DNA of 64,000 bases from CAZJHD01 sp964545855 (GCA_964545855.1 CAZJHD010000004.1:83726-147725); one strand, 5' to 3'. Shown: positions 49,827 to 59,157, counted from the first letter of the stretch. The notes: a model not told the origin generated them from the sequence alone. A program made the numbers and translations.

Positions 49827-51851
49827 ATGAGGATCCTCTTCCTGCAGCTCGCGTCGCCGAGCTTCGAGCCGGCGGACCAGCGCGCGAACGTCCCGCTCGC
49901 CGCCGGCAACCTCGCGGCCTGCCTGCGCGCGCCCCGCGGCGCGGACACGCACTCGGTGGAGGTGCTCGACCGCGATCTCCTCGACCGCGCGGGCGACGCC
50001 GCCCTCGTGCGCGCGCTCGTCGACCGCGCGCCCGACCTCGTGGGCGCATCGCTCTACTGCTGGAGCTCGTTCCGCACCCTCGCCGTGCTCGCGCGCGCCC
50101 GCGCCCTCGCGCCCGGCCTGCGCGTCGTCGTCGGCGGGCCCGAGGTGGATCGGGGCAACGCCTTCCTCGCCGAGCATGCGGGCCGCTCCTTCGACTTCGC
50201 GGCGGCGGGCGAGGGCGAGGAGCTGATGGCCGACCTCGTCGACGACGTCGCCGCGGGCGGCGACGGCCGCGCCGTCGCCGGGATCGGCCGCGTCACCGGC
50301 CCCGGCGCGATCGACTGGAGCCCTCCGCGCTCGCCCGTCGCCGACCTGGCGCGTCTTCCGTCGCCGTACCTCGAGGGCCTCTTCCCGCTGCGCGCCCGCG
50401 GCGTCGCGCACCTGGAGACGGCGCGCGGCTGCCTCTTCGAGTGCGAGTTCTGCTTCTATCACGCGGACTACCGCAAGGTCCGGACGTTCCCGCGCGAGCG
50501 CGTCGGCGCCGAGGTGACGCACGCCCTCGAGCAGGGCGTGCGCGATCTCTATCTCATGGACCCGACCTTCAACGGCCACTCGGGCTATCGCGAGACGCTC
50601 CGCGCGCTCCGGCCGGCGCTGCTCGACCGCGGCGCGCGCGTGCACACGGAGCTCCGCGCCGAGCCTCTCACGCGGGCCGTCGTCGGCGAGCTCGCCGACG
50701 CGGGGATCACGACCGTCGAGGTGGGACTCCAGACGGTCACCACCGAGTCGCTCGCCGCCGTGGGCCGCACCTTCGACCGCGCCCGCTTCGCGCGCGGCTG
50801 CCGCGAGCTCCTGCGCGCCGGGATCGGCGTCGAGATCGGCACGATCGTCGGACTCCCGGGAGACACACCCGAGGGGATGCGCAGGACGTTCCTCTACGCG
50901 CGCGACGAGTGCGGCGAGGAGGCGGAGACCGTTCCCTTCGTGCTCTCGCTGCTTCCGGCGACGGTTCTCCGTGAGCGCGCCGGCTCCTTCGGCATCGAGC
51001 ACCGGCACCACCCGCCCTACGCGCTCGCCCGCTCACCGGGCTGGGACGAGGAGGCGATCCGCGCGACGCTGCGCGATTGGTCCGCGATCTTCGGCCGCGA
51101 GCTCGACCCGATCCCGACGGTGCGCCTCGTGGAGCGTGGCGGCGCGGAGAGCGCGGACCTCGCGCCGGGCGACCTCGTGCGACGCCTCGTCGTCGAGCCC
51201 GCGCGCGCGTCGCGCGAGGAGCTCCGCGCGGCCGGCCGCGCGTTGGCGGAGCGCGTCGAGGCGACGGTCGCCCTCGTGGGCCGCGGGCTCCGGAGCGCCG
51301 CCGACGTGGAGGCGCTCGCCGAGCTGGCGCGTCCGATCCGCGACGCGAATCCCCACGGTCTGCTCGAGATCGTCCTCGAGCCCGTGGCGCCCTTCGACGT
51401 GCCGGCCGCGGCGGCGTCGCTGCGCCGCGCGCTGCCGCCCGTCGAGGGGCACTACCTGAACGAGCACCTGCGCGCCCTCGCGCCCGAGGGCGCCGACCTC
51501 TCGCTCCGCATCGTGGCGGTGGTGCCCGTTGCCGCCTTCGAGACCTGGGGCCGGCCGATCGCGGCGTCGCTCCCCGTGCTGTGGCACGCGCGCGTCGCGT
51601 CGCTCGAGGCGCTGGACGATCTGCTGGACGGGCCCTTCGCGTCGGGCGCGCTCCTGCTCGAACTCGACGCGAGCGTCGCGGCGCAGGACGCCGCCGCTCG
51701 CGCCGGCGACGACGCCGACGATCTGCGCTTCCGCGAGAGCGGCGCGCAACGCGCCGTCGACGCCGCCGTGTCGGAGCACGCGGTCCCGCCGGAGACCGTC
51801 GTGCTCCTCGGCGACGGCGCGCGCGTCGTCGCCGTGCGGCGGGGGATCTGA
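49827..51851 (+). CDS. B12-binding radical SAM protein, extended
   Basis: A 674-residue protein. Residues 1-140 form a B12-binding-like Rossmann domain (RILFLQLASPSFEPADQR, VVVGGPEVDRGN). The radical SAM domain starts at HLETARGCLFECEFCFYH, with C202-x3-C206-x2-C209, then DLYLMDPTFNGHSGYRE and VEVGLQTVTTESL. Residues 400-674 are an additional Ala/Arg-rich region with alternating strands and helices, not a standard extension. The substrate is unknown. The ATG follows the DUF1501 gene by 46 bp. It converges on an M48 peptidase gene. Confidence 0.85.
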   Translation: MRILFLQLASPSFEPADQRANVPLAAGNLAACLRAPRGADTHSVEVLDRDLLDRAGDAALVRALVDRAPDLVGASLYCWSSFRTLAVLARARALAPGLRVVVGGPEVDRGNAFLAEHAGRSFDFAAAGEGEELMADLVDDVAAGGDGRAVAGIGRVTGPGAIDWSPPRSPVADLARLPSPYLEGLFPLRARGVAHLETARGCLFECEFCFYHADYRKVRTFPRERVGAEVTHALEQGVRDLYLMDPTFNGHSGYRETLRALRPALLDRGARVHTELRAEPLTRAVVGELADAGITTVEVGLQTVTTESLAAVGRTFDRARFARGCRELLRAGIGVEIGTIVGLPGDTPEGMRRTFLYARDECGEEAETVPFVLSLLPATVLRERAGSFGIEHRHHPPYALARSPGWDEEAIRATLRDWSAIFGRELDPIPTVRLVERGGAESADLAPGDLVRRLVVEPARASREELRAAGRALAERVEATVALVGRGLRSAADVEALAELARPIRDANPHGLLEIVLEPVAPFDVPAAAASLRRALPPVEGHYLNEHLRALAPEGADLSLRIVAVVPVAAFETWGRPIAASLPVLWHARVASLEALDDLLDGPFASGALLLELDASVAAQDAAARAGDDADDLRFRESGAQRAVDAAVSEHAVPPETVVLLGDGARVVAVRRGI

Positions 51852-51872
51852 GGCCGGCGCGCGGCCCGTCAG
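51848..51872. terminator. Convergent-gene hairpin containing both stop codons
   Basis: CTGA-GGCCG / CGGCC-TCAG with a 5-nt loop and a 2-nt bulge (CG) on one side; the TGA of the radical SAM gene and the stop of the M48 gene lie in the outer arms. Weaker than the 4093 and 29745 examples but the same design. Confidence 0.5.
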
Positions 51873-52888
51873 TCGGGCTTCCGCCGGAACGCCTCGCCGA
51901 GGCGGTCGGCCGCTTCGCGGGCCGCGTCGGCCACCTGGCTCACGGTCCGCCGCGTCGCGTCGGCGTAGTGGCGGCCGGCTTCGGAGACGTCGTTCCAGAG
52001 GGGGCGCTTCGGCTGCTCCTCGCCGCGCCGGACGTACTCGCCGCGGAGGATCTTCTCGTAGTCGCCGGAGGCGATCCAGGTCTGCAGCTCGGCGGCGCGC
52101 ACGGTGTGGAGCGGGTGCGTGAGCGCCAGCGTGTGGAGCACCTTGTAGACGACGTCGAACCCCTCGTGGCTCTCGGCGTAGCCGCGGGCCTGCGCGAGGT
52201 AGGGCTCGACGCGCAGCTCCCCGTCGAAGGCTTCTCCGCGGCCTCCGCCGGCGAGCTTCAGGAAGAGACGGTGCGAGGCCAGCACGTCCTGGCAGCCGAG
52301 GAGTCCCGCGCGGTCGCAGGAGAGCTCCGACTTGCGCGCCCACTCCAGCAGCGCCAGCCGGATCGGCAGCAGCGCCATGCCGGTGAGGAAGGGGAAGGCC
52401 GAGAGGCTCACCTTCAGGAGGATCGCGGCGATCGTCCGGTAGTGGACGTGCCCGCTCACGACGTGCCCCATCTCGTGGGCGAGCAGCGCGCGGACCTCGC
52501 TCTCGTCGAGGATCTCGAGGGCCGGCGTGTGGAGCACGATGAAGGGGCGATCGATCCCGTAGGCGCCGGCGTTGAAGACCGGCGTCTGCGTGACGAACAG
52601 CTCCGGTGTCTCGTGCCAGTCGAAGGTCGCGCAGACCTCTTGGTGGATCGCCCACACCTTCGGGAGCTGGCTCGGGCCGAGGCGCACGGCGTTCCCCTGG
52701 AAGAGCAGGTTCACGCCGCGCTCGCCGCCGAGGAAGGCGAGGATCCGGCGGATCACGTCGTCGACGCCGGGGATCGCACGGAGGGCCTGGAGCGCCGCGC
52801 GATCGGCGGGATGCTCCCAGGAAACGGCGGAGATCGAAGGGAACGTGCGGCGCGGTCCCGGTGTCGGGAGCGGCAGATTCGACGTCAT
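51869..52888 (-). CDS. M48-family zinc metallopeptidase
   Basis: A 339-residue protein from the ATG at 52888. Residues 60-140 form a domain similar to the N-terminal part of HtpX/Ste24 peptidases (WHETPELFVTQTPVFNAGAYG, FIVLHTPAL). The zinc motif is HEMGH (138-142). A hydrophobic region near 150-175 may touch the membrane, and KSELSCDRAGLL provides the third ligand Glu. The last 100 residues are helical with a basic tail. The gene lies about 160 bp from the divergent DUF3419 gene. Confidence 0.92.
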   Translation of the reverse strand: MTSNLPLPTPGPRRTFPSISAVSWEHPADRAALQALRAIPGVDDVIRRILAFLGGERGVNLLFQGNAVRLGPSQLPKVWAIHQEVCATFDWHETPELFVTQTPVFNAGAYGIDRPFIVLHTPALEILDESEVRALLAHEMGHVVSGHVHYRTIAAILLKVSLSAFPFLTGMALLPIRLALLEWARKSELSCDRAGLLGCQDVLASHRLFLKLAGGGRGEAFDGELRVEPYLAQARGYAESHEGFDVVYKVLHTLALTHPLHTVRAAELQTWIASGDYEKILRGEYVRRGEEQPKRPLWNDVSEAGRHYADATRRTVSQVADAAREAADRLGEAFRRKPD

Positions 52889-53033
52889 GGTGGAACGATC
52901 GGCACCGAGGAGCCGGCTCCGGCCGGCGAGCACCAGCATACGCCGGGTGGCGCGCGGCGCGCTGCGTCCGTGGCGCGACGCGCCGCGATCCTTCGCGCCC
53001 TGCCCGGGCATCCACCGGTGCCGCCGGTGGGCA

Positions 53034-53039
53034 TAGAGT
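53034..53039 (+). promoter_or_regulatory. Candidate -10 box for a leaderless transcript
   Basis: TAGAGT lies 7 nt before the ATG at 53047, with no Shine-Dalgarno. No clear -35. Confidence 0.42.
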
Positions 53040-53046
53040 CTCTGGC

Positions 53047-54138
53047 ATGTCCTCTTCCGACCCGCCGTGGGTCCGCGATGCGCTGGCTCTGCCGGTCGCC
53101 TTCGCCCAAGTGCGCGAGGACCCCCTGATCGACCTGTGGGTCGTCCGCCGGATCGGCGCGGGAGCGCGCGGGATCCTGGTCGCGTCCGGCGGGTGCACCG
53201 CAGCGCTGCTCGCGTCGGCGCGGGAGCTGGACGCGCTCCACCTGGTCGATCCGCAGCCGGCGCAGCTCGCCCTGGCGCGCTTGAAGCTGCGCCTGCTCGC
53301 GACGCACGGCGTCTCGGAGCGGCGCGCCCTGCTCGGGCACGCGCCGATGGACGCCTCCGCGCGCCGGGAGCGGCTCGGCGCGGAATGGCGTGCGCTCGAT
53401 CTGCCGGCGGACGTCCTCGGTCCCGAGGAGCTCGTCGCGCGCGACGGGCCGGATCACGCGGGCCGCTACGAGCGGGTCTTCGCGGCGCTCCGCGACGCGC
53501 TCCGTGGGGAGACGGACGACCTCGCCGCGTTGCTCCGAATGCGCGATCCGGCCGAGCAGGCACGTCGCGTTGCACCGACGACCCCGCTCGGGCGCTGCAT
53601 CGACGAAGCCTTCGAGGAGGTGATGGCGCTCCCGAATCTGGTCCGGCTGTTCGGCGAGGAGGCGACCCGGAATCCGGTGGAGCCCTTCTCGCGCCACTTC
53701 GCACGCCGGTTGCGCCATGTGCTGGGCACGCTCCCCGCCGATCGAAATCCCTATCTTTGGCAGATGCTCGCGGGACGCTTTCCCGACGGTGTCGTGTCGC
53801 CGTGGCTCGCCGAACCGGAGCCCGCGCGCGCGCCGGTGATCACCTGGTCGTGCGAAGGCATGGCGGACGCGCTCACGGCCGCGCCGTCGTCCTTCGACTT
53901 CGTGCACCTGTCGAACATCCTCGACTGGCTCTCGCCGGAGAGCGCCCGCGCGACGCTCGATCGCGCGTGGGGAGCGCTGCGGCCGGGCGGGTGGACGATC
54001 GTCCGCCAGCTCGACTCGGTGCTCGACGTTCCGAGCCTGGGACCCGCGTTCGACTGGCACACCGCGGAGGCGAACGACCTCCATGCGCGCGACCGCAGCT
54101 TCTTCTACCGAGGCCTGCATCTCGGGAGGAAGCGGTGA
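53047..54138 (+). CDS. DUF3419/BtaA-like S-adenosylmethionine-dependent transferase
   Basis: A 363-residue protein. The SAM-binding region reads ILVASGGCTAALLASARELDALHLVDPQPAQLALARLKL (quoted in parts: ASGGCTAALL and LHLVDPQPAQLALARLKL), which matches DUF3419 and the BtaA half of betaine-lipid synthesis. These transfer the 3-amino-3-carboxypropyl group of SAM rather than a methyl group. A second SAM-like region, FDFVHLSNILDWLSPE near 285, is also typical of the family. Helices between them form the acceptor site. It overlaps the GNAT gene by 4 bp, so it is probably the first enzyme of a small pathway. The acceptor is unknown; diacylglycerol is not implied. Confidence 0.75.
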   Translation: MSSSDPPWVRDALALPVAFAQVREDPLIDLWVVRRIGAGARGILVASGGCTAALLASARELDALHLVDPQPAQLALARLKLRLLATHGVSERRALLGHAPMDASARRERLGAEWRALDLPADVLGPEELVARDGPDHAGRYERVFAALRDALRGETDDLAALLRMRDPAEQARRVAPTTPLGRCIDEAFEEVMALPNLVRLFGEEATRNPVEPFSRHFARRLRHVLGTLPADRNPYLWQMLAGRFPDGVVSPWLAEPEPARAPVITWSCEGMADALTAAPSSFDFVHLSNILDWLSPESARATLDRAWGALRPGGWTIVRQLDSVLDVPSLGPAFDWHTAEANDLHARDRSFFYRGLHLGRKR

Positions 54139-55082
54139 TCATCCACGAGCTCCGGGAGACGACTCCGGCCGCGATCTTCGGGGCGATGGCCCGCTTCGAG
54201 GAGCAGTTCCGCTATCCGCTGGGGCCCGGGCGGTCCTTCCGCGTCTCCCACGGCAAGGACTATGCACGCTTCTATCGCTCGATCGGCGAGGAGGCCTGCT
54301 TCGCCGCGGAGCGGAACGGGAAGATCCTCGGCGTCATGGGCGCCGTGCTCCGGCGGCTCACTCTGCCGAGCGGGGAGTCGCGTTCGGTCGTCTACCTCGG
54401 CGACGTGAAGGTCGATCCCTCGGCGCGGGGCGGGCGGGTGCTGCTGCGGCTCGTGGATGCGGTCCGGCAGTGGGTGCACCTGCGAGCGACCTCGGCCTAC
54501 TCCGTCGTACTGGAGGGCACGCTCGTCGATCCGACCCGCTACACGGGGCGCCTCGGAATCCCCGACTTCTCGGAGCTGGGTCGGATCACCGTGCTCCGCG
54601 TCTCCACCTCGGGGAGCTCGCATGCCCCGGAGTTCGCGGGCCCGACGACCGAGGAGCAGGGCGCCGCCTGCTTCGCTCGTCTGACGGTCGGCTGGTACTG
54701 CTGCGCCGGTGGCGATCCCACCCTGCGCTCCGAGATGGAGCCGACATGGCTCGTGGCACGCGACGGGCGCGCCTGCGGCCGGCTCGAGGACACGCTCCGC
54801 GCCAAGCGATTCATCACGGACGACGGAGTGGAGATGCGGTGCGCGCACCTCGCGTGCTTCGCCTACTCCGAACGGACGGCGGGGATCGCGCTGCTTCGGG
54901 CCGCGCTCCATCACGCCTTCGACCGCGGCTTCACCGACCTGTTCGTGACGATTCCCTTCGGTGGAGCGAAGGCCTTCCGCGAAGCGTTCTCCGGAGTCGA
55001 GGTCGTCGTGGTGCCCGTCACGATCTTCGGATCGGGCCTGGAGCCGGGGTCGCTCTGGTGCATCCATCCCTCGGAGATGTGA
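54135..55082 (+). CDS. GNAT-family acetyltransferase-like protein
   Basis: A 315-residue protein from a GTG with GGGAGG a few bases upstream. It has a GNAT-like first half: ILGVMGAVLRRL strand, VVYLGDVKVDPSARGGRVLLRLVDAV with a loose acetyl-CoA loop (R/Q-x-x-G/R-x-G replaced by ARGGRV), and a long second half resembling another, incomplete GNAT repeat ending LLRAALHHAFDRGF. It would acylate the amine made by its neighbours. It overlaps the DUF3419 gene and is 4 bp before the diiron gene. Substrate unknown. Confidence 0.75.
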   Translation: MIIHELRETTPAAIFGAMARFEEQFRYPLGPGRSFRVSHGKDYARFYRSIGEEACFAAERNGKILGVMGAVLRRLTLPSGESRSVVYLGDVKVDPSARGGRVLLRLVDAVRQWVHLRATSAYSVVLEGTLVDPTRYTGRLGIPDFSELGRITVLRVSTSGSSHAPEFAGPTTEEQGAACFARLTVGWYCCAGGDPTLRSEMEPTWLVARDGRACGRLEDTLRAKRFITDDGVEMRCAHLACFAYSERTAGIALLRAALHHAFDRGFTDLFVTIPFGGAKAFREAFSGVEVVVVPVTIFGSGLEPGSLWCIHPSEM

Positions 55083-55086
55083 TCTC

Positions 55087-55791
55087 GTGACTCCGCCGAG
55101 CCGAGCCCCCCGTGTCACGGCGCGCGCCGACGCGATCCTCGCGCGCGTCGACATGCTCCGGAACCCCTACCTCCAGGCCCTCCAGGACGGATCGATGTCG
55201 CTCGAGTGCTTCCGGAGGACGCAGGAGCAGTTCTTCTTCGCGGTGACGTTCTTCCCGCGGCCCATGGCGGCCCTCGTCGGCCGGATCCCCGATCCGAAGC
55301 AGCGACTCGACATCCTGCACAACCTCGTCGAGGAGCATGGCGAGTTCGAGGAGCGGGCGTTCCACCACACGACCTTCCGGAAGTTCCTCCGCACCCTCGG
55401 CGCCGACCCGGAGCGACTCGAGAAGCTCGAGATGTGGCCGGCCCTGCGCGCCTTCAACAGCGTGCTCACGGCGTCCTGCGTGCTCGACGAGCTCCCGGTG
55501 GGCGTCGCCTGCATGGGGATCATCGAGCACTCCTTCGCGAGCGTCTCCGCGGAGATCGGAAGGGCGGTCGTCGCGCACCGGTGGATCGCCGCCGAGGATC
55601 TCGTCCACTACAAGCTCCACGCGGAGATCGACCATCGTCACGCCGAGGAGTTCTTCGCCGTCGTCGAGCCCCTCTGGGACGACGAGCGCAGCCGCTACTT
55701 CGTCGAGCAGGGGCTGCAGCTCGGCGCCTACGTCTTCGACCGTCTCTACCGCGACCTGCTCGCGGCGGGACGCGAGGGGTCGGCTCCGTGA
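55087..55791 (+). CDS. Haem-oxygenase-like diiron oxidase/TenA-like protein
   Basis: A 234-residue all-helical protein. Metal-binding candidates are in EQFFFAV (47-53), NLVEEHGEFEERAFHHTTF (79-97), GIIEHSF (144-150) and EIDHRHAEEF (180-189), giving Glu, His, Asp/His and His ligands as in the iron-containing redox enzyme family (PqqC, CADD, UndA, BesC relatives). These HDO enzymes often cut C-C bonds or N-oxygenate amino acids. The GTG start lies 4 bp after the GNAT stop. The three-gene arrangement suggests an oxidised amino-acid product. Confidence 0.82.
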   Translation: MTPPSRAPRVTARADAILARVDMLRNPYLQALQDGSMSLECFRRTQEQFFFAVTFFPRPMAALVGRIPDPKQRLDILHNLVEEHGEFEERAFHHTTFRKFLRTLGADPERLEKLEMWPALRAFNSVLTASCVLDELPVGVACMGIIEHSFASVSAEIGRAVVAHRWIAAEDLVHYKLHAEIDHRHAEEFFAVVEPLWDDERSRYFVEQGLQLGAYVFDRLYRDLLAAGREGSAP

Positions 55792-55793
55792 GC

Positions 55794-55831
55794 GGCGCGC
55801 CGGCCCGCACAGCGAGCGGGCGCGGCGCGCC
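55794..55831. terminator. Hairpin between convergent diiron and FG-GAP genes
   Basis: GGCGCGCC ... GGCGCGCC (8-bp outer stem) plus CCCGC/GCGGG (inner stem) around a 7-nt loop, with a small internal bulge. Both genes end nearby (55791 and 55838), but here the stops are outside the stem. Confidence 0.55.
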
Positions 55832-55837
55832 GGAGGA

Positions 55838-58447
55838 TCACGGCTGGATCGTGACGGCGAGTCCCTTCGAGCTCACGAGCGAGACCACGGCCGGGCTCGT
55901 GGCTTGGCCGTCGGCGACGCTCTCGACCCACACCGACTGGCCGAAGTAGGTCTTCCCGACGAGGAGCGGATCGGCGGGGATCGGCGCCGGCGCGAAACCG
56001 GTGCCCGTGCCGTCGCTCCGGATGTCGAGGACGATGACCTCGGTGGCGGCGAAGAGGTCGACGTGGAGCGTCAGACCGAGGCCGAAGGGGTCGCTCCCGC
56101 CGACGTCGATCGCATCGGTGAACATGCAGAATCCCAGACTCGACCGGGGAGCGTTGGTGCAGGCGAACCCGAAGGAGGCGCTGCCGATCGCGGGCGCCGA
56201 CGCGGCGTTCATCGCCATCCGGCCGTAGGCTCCGAAGGTGCCGGACCCGTAGGCCCCGAGCCCCGTCGGCGTCGGCAGGAGATTGCGAAGGACGGCGATC
56301 GTCCCGACGTACGTGCGGAAGCTCCCGCCGCAGGCCACGGCAGCGTCGGGCCGTCCGTCCGCGTCGAGGTCTCCGATCGCGACGCCATAGGCTCCGGCAT
56401 CGGTCGTGAAGTGCAGCGGAGCGTCGAAGCTCCCGGCGCCGTCGCCCAGCAGCAGCGAGACCGAGCTGGAGCCTTCGTTGGTCACGATGAGGTCCAGGTC
56501 GCCGTCGCCCTCGACGTCGAAGGCCTCGATGGTCACGGGGAGCATGCCGACGGGGATCGTCGCCGCGAGGAGGAGACCGCCGAACCCATCGCCGAGGTGG
56601 ACCGAGACCGTGTCCGCGCCGTAGTCCGCCGTGGCGAAGTCGACCGCGCCGTCGCCGTTCCAGTCGCCGATGGCGAGCGAGTAGGGCGCGGAGCCCGTCG
56701 AGAAGCTCAGGGCCGGCGCGAAGCTCCCGCCGCCCAGGCCGATCAGCACGGAGAAGCTGTCGGAGGCGACGTTCGTCGAGAGCAGGTCCGGCACGCCGTC
56801 GAGAGTCACGTCGCGAATGGCCACGAAGGCGGGCTGGCTCCCGACCGTGAGGAGGATCGGCGCCGCGAAGGCTCCCGTGCCGTCTCCCAGGAGGACCGAC
56901 AGGTTCGAGTCGTAGAAGTTCGCCGTGGCGAGATCGGGGAAGCCGTCGCCGTTCAGGTCGCCCATGGCGACCACGTTCGAGCCGAGGCCTGCCGGGTAGT
57001 GCGCCGCCGCGCCGAAGCCTCCGAGCCCGTCGCCGAGGAGCACCGACACCGTTCCCGAGTTGCGGTTGCCGCTCACGAGGTCGAGCTTCCGGTCGCCGTT
57101 CACGTCGCCGATCACGCAGTGGCGCGGGTCGACGTCGACGGGATGGTGCACGCCGGCGCCGAAGGTGCCGTTGCCGTTGTTGAGGAAGACCGTCAGGTCG
57201 TCCGAGAGCTCGTTCGCCGAGACGAGATCCCGGTCCCCGTCGCCGTCCAGATCCGCCATCGCGACGTCGAGGGTGAGCGCGCCGCTCAGCAGGCTCGCCA
57301 TCCCCATGAATCCTCCCTGGGTGTCGTTCCGCAGGATCGTCACGTCGTTCGAGCCGTAGTTCGATCCGGCGATGTCCAGCCACCCGTCCCCGTCGAGGTC
57401 GGCGACGACGGCGTGGGTCGTGGTCGAGCCGAGGGGGAAGGTCTTGCCGGAGGCGAAGCCGCCGGCGCCGTCGCCGGCGAAGACCGTGACCGCCCCGTTG
57501 AACGACGGCGAAGCGCCTTCGTTCACGACGACGATGTCGCGAAGACCGTCGGCATCGATGTCGACGAGCCGCACGCCATAGGTGAGCGGAGGTGTCGGGA
57601 GCGTCGACGAAACGGTGAAGCCGGCGAGGCCGTCGCCGACGAGCACGTCGACCGCGTCCGACGAGTAGAGGGAGACGACGAGGTCGCAGATTCCGTCGCC
57701 GTCGACATCCCCTGCGTCGAGGTCGACGGGGCCGAGGCCGACCCCGGTCTGGGAGGCCCACGCGAATCCGCCGGCGCCGTCGCCCGTCAGGATCGTGACC
57801 GACGCGCCGCCGTAGTCGGCGGTCGCGAGGTCGACGTATCCGTCACCGTTCCAGTCCCCGAGGGCGATGGCGTAGGGCGTGGCTCCCGTCGCGTAGGCGA
57901 GGGGCGGAGCGAATCCGCCCCCGCCCGTTCCGAGCACCACCGACACGGTGCCCGAGACCGAATCCGCCGACAGCAGGTCGATCGTGCCGTCGGCGTCGAC
58001 GTCGAAGGGCACCACCACGACCGGCTGCGTCCCGACGACGATCGTTCCCGCGGAGGTGAAACCTCCGGCGCCGTCGCCCGCGAAGAGATCGAGCGTGTCG
58101 GAGCCGAAGTTGGCCGTGACGAGGTCGGCCGCGCCGTCCCCGTTCCAGTCGACGATCGCGATCCCGTTGGGGAGGAGATCGGTCGGCAGGCCCAGGGCCG
58201 GACCGAAATCGCCGCCCCCCAGCCCGAGGAGGACCGACGCCGTCTGGCTGACGTAGTCGGCCGTCGCGAGGTCGGGAATGCCGTCGCCGTTCACGTCGCC
58301 CGTGGCGATGCCGAAGGGCGCGGTCCCCACGGGATGGGAGCTGCCGGCGAAGATCGGCGCGACCTGCGCGACGGACGTCGATGCGAGGAGGGAGGCGGCA
58401 GCGACCGACGAAAGAACGGCGGCGAGGGAGCGACTGTCGGTGGGCAT
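55838..58447 (-). CDS. Secreted FG-GAP repeat protein, 14 repeats
   Basis: An 869-residue protein from the ATG at 58447 with a signal peptide ending near TSVAQVAP. Fourteen calcium-loop repeats of the FG-GAP/VCBS type run through about residues 40-740, each with a core like DVNGDGIPDL, DWNGDGAADL or DLDGDGWLDI followed by SVLLGDGxGGF. Unit 11 is degraded (DVTLDGVPDL). They should fold as two 7-bladed propellers. The last 115 residues (from about 755) form a beta-rich C-terminal domain with SASFGFACTNAPRSSLG, often found on planctomycete secreted proteins. It may bind a ligand or matrix; no catalytic site. The frame continues upstream through other genes but that is shadow. Confidence 0.88.
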   Translation of the reverse strand: MPTDSRSLAAVLSSVAAASLLASTSVAQVAPIFAGSSHPVGTAPFGIATGDVNGDGIPDLATADYVSQTASVLLGLGGGDFGPALGLPTDLLPNGIAIVDWNGDGAADLVTANFGSDTLDLFAGDGAGGFTSAGTIVVGTQPVVVVPFDVDADGTIDLLSADSVSGTVSVVLGTGGGGFAPPLAYATGATPYAIALGDWNGDGYVDLATADYGGASVTILTGDGAGGFAWASQTGVGLGPVDLDAGDVDGDGICDLVVSLYSSDAVDVLVGDGLAGFTVSSTLPTPPLTYGVRLVDIDADGLRDIVVVNEGASPSFNGAVTVFAGDGAGGFASGKTFPLGSTTTHAVVADLDGDGWLDIAGSNYGSNDVTILRNDTQGGFMGMASLLSGALTLDVAMADLDGDGDRDLVSANELSDDLTVFLNNGNGTFGAGVHHPVDVDPRHCVIGDVNGDRKLDLVSGNRNSGTVSVLLGDGLGGFGAAAHYPAGLGSNVVAMGDLNGDGFPDLATANFYDSNLSVLLGDGTGAFAAPILLTVGSQPAFVAIRDVTLDGVPDLLSTNVASDSFSVLIGLGGGSFAPALSFSTGSAPYSLAIGDWNGDGAVDFATADYGADTVSVHLGDGFGGLLLAATIPVGMLPVTIEAFDVEGDGDLDLIVTNEGSSSVSLLLGDGAGSFDAPLHFTTDAGAYGVAIGDLDADGRPDAAVACGGSFRTYVGTIAVLRNLLPTPTGLGAYGSGTFGAYGRMAMNAASAPAIGSASFGFACTNAPRSSLGFCMFTDAIDVGGSDPFGLGLTLHVDLFAATEVIVLDIRSDGTGTGFAPAPIPADPLLVGKTYFGQSVWVESVADGQATSPAVVSLVSSKGLAVTIQP

Positions 58448-58521
58448 CGTGGTGAATCCTGGAAGGAGGCACTCCCCGGATGTGCGCCCCGGGCGCCGAT
58501 CGCACACCGATCTCCGCGCCG

Positions 58522-59157
58522 TCAGCCCCGACGCTCCTCGAGGACCGCCTCGAGTCCCTCCACGCGCAGCCGCACCACGAGCGCACCCAGGCGCGCCAGC
58601 GCGCGGTCGAAGCGCATCCGAGCCGCATTGGCGGCGACGCCGAGCTCCGCGCCGACTTCCTCGAAGGGGAGCCCCTCCTGCCGGAGCTCCACGACCTCGC
58701 GATCCTCCGGACGCAGCAGCTCCATGCCGAGACGGAGCCACGCCTCGCGCTCGCGCCGGTCGACGGCGGCGCTCGCCGTCGTCGCGGGCGCTCGCCGCGG
58801 GTCGAGGTCGAGCACGGACTCCGTCGGCAGCGGGCGCTCCTGGGCCGCGTCGCGGCGCTCGGCGGCCCATCGGCGGTGCTTGCCGCGGAGGACGTTCTCC
58901 ACGATCCGTCCGAGGAGCGCGCGGAAGTGCTCGTCGCTCGACACCGTGAAACGCGGGCCGTGGCGGAGGACCTCGACGACCGCCTCGTGGACGAAGTCCT
59001 GGGTCTCGGCGCGCTGGCGGAGCTTGCGACCGAGGCGCTCGTGGACGCAGGCGCGGATCCAGGGCAGGTGGCGCGCGACGAGGTCCCGGAGCGCGTCCTC
59101 GTCGCCGCCGTGCATCCGGGTCAGGAGGTCGCGCGTGGAGGTCGGGGACGGGTCCAT
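58522..59157 (-). CDS. ECF-like sigma factor
   Basis: A 211-residue sigma factor from the ATG at 59157. Region 2 reads DLLTRMHGGDEDALRDLVARHL, ETQDFVHEAVVEVLRHGPRF and FRALLGRIVENVLRGKHRRW. Region 4 reads LRPEDREVVELRQEGLPFEEVGAELGVAANAARMRF. It resembles planctomycete-specific ECF groups. No anti-sigma gene is adjacent; the neighbour on the other side is the kinase-receptor gene at 59247, 89 bp away and divergent, so the kinase could regulate it, as in the pair at 42.8 kb. Confidence 0.88.
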   Translation of the reverse strand: MDPSPTSTRDLLTRMHGGDEDALRDLVARHLPWIRACVHERLGRKLRQRAETQDFVHEAVVEVLRHGPRFTVSSDEHFRALLGRIVENVLRGKHRRWAAERRDAAQERPLPTESVLDLDPRRAPATTASAAVDRREREAWLRLGMELLRPEDREVVELRQEGLPFEEVGAELGVAANAARMRFDRALARLGALVVRLRVEGLEAVLEERRG

